Shown here one piece after another: positions 61,041 to 64,000 of a stretch of DNA of 64,000 nt. The translations under genes and the position numbers were made by a program. The stretch is taken from assembly GCF_023715505.1 (NCBI RefSeq), contig NZ_JAMBOH010000018.1:1-64000 (forward strand), written 5' to 3'. The stretch is from Neobacillus cucumis (GTDB lineage Bacteria > Bacillota > Bacilli > Bacillales_B > DSM-18226). The notes under the pieces are model-generated. The model did not search any database. It was not told the origin of the DNA and saw only the letters and a program-made list of their open reading frames with translations. Each line of letters starts with the position of its first letter. The first letter of the stretch is position 1.

Positions 61041-62855
61041 TCAAGACTTTGCCATTAGAATCGACATAAATTCGTCGCCGGTGATGGTTTCTTTTTCTAA
61101 TAGATATTTAGTCAATTCATGCAGTTTATCTTTATTTCCCTCTAAAATTTGAATTGCTTTTTGGTGACAAGATTTGATAATCTTAAGAATCTCAGCGTCC
61201 ACTTTGGCTGCGGTTTCCGCTGATACCATTAATGAAGTATCACCGCCTAAATACGGGTTATTGACAGTTTCAAGGGCCATCATATCAAATTCATCACTCA
61301 TACCAAATCTAGTAACCATCGCTCTGGCAATCTTGGTTGCTTGCTCAATATCATTGGAAGCCCCTGATGTGACCGTTTTAAAAATGATTTCCTCCGCGGC
61401 ACGGCCTCCCATATAAGTAGTGATTTTATCCAAGGCCTGCTCTTTCGACATCAAGACCGTTTCCTGCTCATCTACCTGCATGGTATAACCTAGAGCACCA
61501 GACGTTCTTGGAATGATCGTTATTTTATGAACAGGTGCCGAGTGACTCTGTTTGGCTGCAACCAAGGCGTGTCCGATTTCATGGTATGAAATCGTTAATT
61601 TATCCTTCATCGATATAACTGCATTTTTGCGCTGATAACCGGCAATGACTACTTCAACAGACTCTTCTAAATCATTTTGAGTTACCTTGTTCCGGCCTAA
61701 TCTCACGGCTCTTAGGGCAGCCTCATTAATAATATTAGCTAAATCTGCACCAGATGCGCCTGATGTCGCCCTAGCAATCACATTAAAGTCGACTTCATCA
61801 GCCAATTTCACCTTTGCAGCATGAACGTTCAGAATTGATTCACGACCTTTCAAGTCAGGCAATTCAACCGGTACTCTTCGGTCAAATCGGCCTGGTCTTA
61901 ATAGCGCCTTATCAAGCGTTTCCGGTCTATTCGTTGCGGCTAGAATAACGACGCCTTTATCGGCATCAAATCCATCCATTTCGGTTAACAGCTGGTTCAA
62001 TGTTTGTTCCCGTTCATCATTTCCCCCAGCCATTCCAGAATTACGGCTTTTCCCGATCGCATCTATTTCATCAATAAACACGATACATGGGGCTTTTTCT
62101 TGGGCTTGTTTAAATAAATCTCTTACTCTAGCAGCCCCCATTCCGACAAACATCTCGACAAATTCAGAACCCGACATTGAGAAGAATGGAACCTTAGATT
62201 CCCCTGCAACAGCCTTTGCAAGGAGTGTTTTACCTGTTCCTGGGGGTCCTACTAACAGCGCTCCCTTTGGAATATTTGCTCCAATTTCTTTATATTTTTT
62301 CGGATTATGAAGGAAGTCAACGATTTCCTGAAGAGCCTCTTTTGCTTCATCCTGCCCAGCGACATCTTTAAACGTGATCCCTGTTTCGGTTTCAACATAC
62401 ACTTTGGCATTGCTTTTTCCGAAGGATAAAGGACCGCCTCCGCCCATCATCTTCCCTTGCATTTTCTTCATTAACCATTGTCCAACAGCAATAAAAATGA
62501 CGAATGGAAGAATCCAAGAAAGGATGAAATTTAACAGTGGCGAGGTTTCTTTTGGAATTACCTTTGTAAATTTGACATCTGCTTTATGCAAACGGTCCAC
62601 TAATTGAGGGTCTTCAATTGTTCCTGTTTTATAAAGCTTTTTAGCGGTGGATTTAAACGTAATCGTATTATCTTCAATTTCGACTTGTTTTACTTTGCCT
62701 TTGTCCACCATGGTTAGGAAGGTACCATAATCGACTTCCTTTACAGAGTGGTTCGTGATCAATGGAAAAATGAATGAATTTAGTAGCAGTATGATGACAA
62801 TGGTTATTCCATAATAAAATATCAGTGGCTTCTTTGGTGGTTTTACTTGTTTCAC
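61041..62855 (-). CDS. ftsH: FtsH-family ATP-dependent zinc metalloprotease (probable paralogue)
   Basis: A 604-residue membrane AAA+ protease that degrades misfolded or regulatory membrane and cytosolic proteins. Two TM helices (about 12-34 and 107-127) flank a small extracytoplasmic domain. Walker A GPPGTGKT (203-210), Walker B IVFIDEID, arginine fingers in LRPGRFDRR and zinc motif HEIGH (425-429) are intact. It is shorter than the usual Bacillus FtsH (about 630-670 residues), lacking the disordered C-terminal tail. Housekeeping ftsH lies near hprT/tilS. This copy follows a TetR gene by 13 bases, so it is probably a regulated second copy. GTG start after GGAGG. Confidence 0.93.
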   Translation of the reverse strand: MKQVKPPKKPLIFYYGITIVIILLLNSFIFPLITNHSVKEVDYGTFLTMVDKGKVKQVEIEDNTITFKSTAKKLYKTGTIEDPQLVDRLHKADVKFTKVIPKETSPLLNFILSWILPFVIFIAVGQWLMKKMQGKMMGGGGPLSFGKSNAKVYVETETGITFKDVAGQDEAKEALQEIVDFLHNPKKYKEIGANIPKGALLVGPPGTGKTLLAKAVAGESKVPFFSMSGSEFVEMFVGMGAARVRDLFKQAQEKAPCIVFIDEIDAIGKSRNSGMAGGNDEREQTLNQLLTEMDGFDADKGVVILAATNRPETLDKALLRPGRFDRRVPVELPDLKGRESILNVHAAKVKLADEVDFNVIARATSGASGADLANIINEAALRAVRLGRNKVTQNDLEESVEVVIAGYQRKNAVISMKDKLTISYHEIGHALVAAKQSHSAPVHKITIIPRTSGALGYTMQVDEQETVLMSKEQALDKITTYMGGRAAEEIIFKTVTSGASNDIEQATKIARAMVTRFGMSDEFDMMALETVNNPYLGGDTSLMVSAETAAKVDAEILKIIKSCHQKAIQILEGNKDKLHELTKYLLEKETITGDEFMSILMAKS

Positions 62856-62868
62856 GTTTGTGCCTCCA

Positions 62869-63480
62869 TTATGAATCTTTCCGGATTAGTCCACTTTTTA
62901 GAAGATTCATTTCCATTTTATAATTAGCCAAAGCTTCTTGATTCGATAAATCCTTGGCAAACTTTTCTACGACATTTCTTAGTGTGATGGTAAAGACGAT
63001 TTGCAAGAGATGAAACAATTCCTTTTGATTAGAAATATTTAAGTTATTCATATTAAGAAAAGAAAGAAAATCACTTAAACTGCCACTATGTTCTTGGCCC
63101 CTAAAGATTTTTGAAAAAGATAACTCGATTTTATAGGTCATATTTAAGAACGCATTTTTAAAAAAATGAACATCCTCTTCCTCCATAATAATAAGCTGAT
63201 AGAACTCAATCATGGTTGGAAATAAATCCCCGTCATATTTTTTTAGTAAAACAATAAAGTTATTCCTAATATGAATGACAAGATCATTTAATAGAAAGAA
63301 AAAGGCATCTTCTTTATCTTCAAAATATTGATAAAAGCTGCCGCGTGGAATATTGGCAGATTTTACGATATTGGAGATAGAAGCTCCGTATAACGGAACT
63401 CTTGAAAACTCTTTTTTCATTGCCGCAATCAGTGTCTGTTTTTTTTCTTCCGGTAAATTTATAAAGGTGATTTTGGGCAA
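62869..63480 (-). CDS. TetR/AcrR-family transcriptional regulator
   Basis: A 203-residue repressor. The N-terminal helix-turn-helix (about 10-55) reads LIAAMKKEFSRVPLYGASI and VKSANIPRGSFYQYFEDKEDAFF, the classical TetR signature. The C-terminal ligand domain is divergent. The start is TTG, 7 bases after GGAGGA. It is the first gene of an operon with ftsH and sits next to two TGACA-N3-TGTCA palindromes, so it probably represses itself and ftsH. The ligand is unknown. Confidence 0.9.
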   Translation of the reverse strand: MPKITFINLPEEKKQTLIAAMKKEFSRVPLYGASISNIVKSANIPRGSFYQYFEDKEDAFFFLLNDLVIHIRNNFIVLLKKYDGDLFPTMIEFYQLIIMEEEDVHFFKNAFLNMTYKIELSFSKIFRGQEHSGSLSDFLSFLNMNNLNISNQKELFHLLQIVFTITLRNVVEKFAKDLSNQEALANYKMEMNLLKSGLIRKDS

Positions 63481-63531
63481 AGGCTACTCCTCCAATCGTA
63501 ACCACAATTTATAGGTGGATACATTTTTACA

Positions 63532-63575
63532 TGACAAGCTGTCACTATGAAACCATTCTATATGACAAAGTGTCA
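63532..63575. promoter_or_regulatory. Two tandem TetR-type operators
   Basis: TGACAAGCTGTCA (63532-63544) and TGACAAAGTGTCA (63563-63575) share TGACA-N3-TGTCA arms. Their centres are 31 bp apart, about three helical turns. They lie 52-95 bases upstream of the tetR start. Confidence 0.75.
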
Positions 63576-63732
63576 CTTGTCAACGAATGAGAACGACGCT
63601 TGCATAAGTGAGAAAAAATAAGTATTTCAATATAAACGAATTTTAACTATTTTCTAAAAATTTGTTGTTTTAATTGGAAATTATTGATACTATTATTTTC
63701 GTTAAAAAATTTATTGACAGGGGGTTATAAGA

Positions 63733-63936
63733 ATGGGCAAAAAGTCCATCATTGTTTTACTATCCATTGTACCGTTTATTTTCATGCTAGCGGCAATTCC
63801 ATTTGTTAACCGAATCCAACCGATTATTTTTGGACTACCTTTCCTGGCGTTTTGGTTATTTTTCGGAATGCTAATCACTCCTTTATGTACCTTTACCATT
63901 TACAAATTACAAAAATCAGAAAGAAGTGCTGAGTAA
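63733..63936 (+). CDS. DUF3311 membrane protein
   Basis: A 67-residue protein with two TM helices (IIVLLSIVPFIFMLAAIPFV, then GLPFLAFWLFFGMLITPLCTF), as in DUF3311. These small proteins are regularly encoded directly before sodium:solute symporters and are thought to be accessory subunits. The stop TAA overlaps the ATG of the next gene by one base. The SD is AGGGGG. Confidence 0.88.
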   Translation: MGKKSIIVLLSIVPFIFMLAAIPFVNRIQPIIFGLPFLAFWLFFGMLITPLCTFTIYKLQKSERSAE

Positions 63937-64000
63937 TGCAGGGAAATCTTACAGCTTTGTTAATCACAGGAATCATCGTTTTAGGGGTTGTCTTAATTGG
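63936..64000 (+). CDS. Sodium:solute symporter family protein (partial, cut by window end)
   Basis: Only 21 complete codons are visible: MQGNLTALLITGIIVLGVVL. The first TM helix and the TAATG overlap with the DUF3311 gene match the DUF3311-SSS gene pair. The transported solute cannot be judged. Confidence 0.65.
   Translation, partial: MQGNLTALLITGIIVLGVVLI

Overview
The window reads as chromosome of a low-GC, endospore-forming member of the Bacillaceae, probably Neobacillus, Mesobacillus or a close relative (inference). The evidence is an alpha/beta-type SASP gene, a complete germinant-receptor operon, AGGAGG ribosome-binding sites with frequent GTG and TTG starts, a proline T-box and a lysine riboswitch, sites matching Rex and CcpA consensus, and protein sequences that read as Bacillus throughout. 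I saw no rRNA, tRNA, phage, transposase or CRISPR array. The last gene is cut by the window edge.

Layout. 0-3.3 kb: a DUF1292 protein, an orphan small gene, and a ferrous-iron operon feoA-feoB in which FeoB is encoded by two ORFs. 3.4-12.1 kb: an XPD/DinG-type helicase with an N-terminal nuclease domain, proBA behind a proline T-box, an FAD oxidoreductase broken by one stop codon, and an SF1 helicase. 12.2-17.2 kb: a stand-alone uroporphyrinogen-III synthase-like gene and a gerA-gerC-D-gerB operon. 17.3-25.3 kb: small hypotheticals, a thioesterase, a VanW lipoprotein, a formate/nitrite channel with a Rex-like and a cre-like site, proline dehydrogenase and a 14-TM drug exporter. 25.6-34 kb: a solitary ftsZ, a 2-hydroxyacid dehydrogenase, a YdeI-like protein, DinB, a sirtuin and adhE with two Rex/Fnr-type operators. 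34-42 kb: a CAP-domain protein, lysine riboswitch-dapA, an SDR, an aldo/keto reductase, DUF2243-CtaG and the NAD(P)HX repair enzyme. 42-49 kb: SASP, a run of orphan small genes, a TerC-family protein, an FMN reductase and a second aldo/keto reductase. 49-54.3 kb: an acetolactate-synthase-like enzyme and a two-gene pyruvate-type ferredoxin oxidoreductase. 54.5-64 kb: a PRPP synthetase paralogue with altered active-site residues, a 1692-residue secreted rhamnogalacturonan esterase/lyase fusion, a tetR-ftsH pair, and the start of a DUF3311-sodium/solute symporter operon.

Themes. AdhE, the formate/nitrite channel, the ferredoxin oxidoreductase and the acetolactate-synthase-like enzyme form a fermentative or low-oxygen set, two of them carrying redox-operator sequences. 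Proline is covered in both directions: ProBA under tRNA-Pro control and proline dehydrogenase with a cre-like site. FtsZ, Prs and FtsH are housekeeping proteins normally found in conserved clusters; here each sits in a non-canonical context and is probably an extra copy. The Prs copy has lost residues that canonical enzymes use for catalysis.

Between genes there are four same-orientation copies of a ~180-bp foldable repeat, two copies of a 13-bp palindrome at gene 3' ends, and a 196-bp element with 14-bp terminal inverted repeats. None of these codes for protein.
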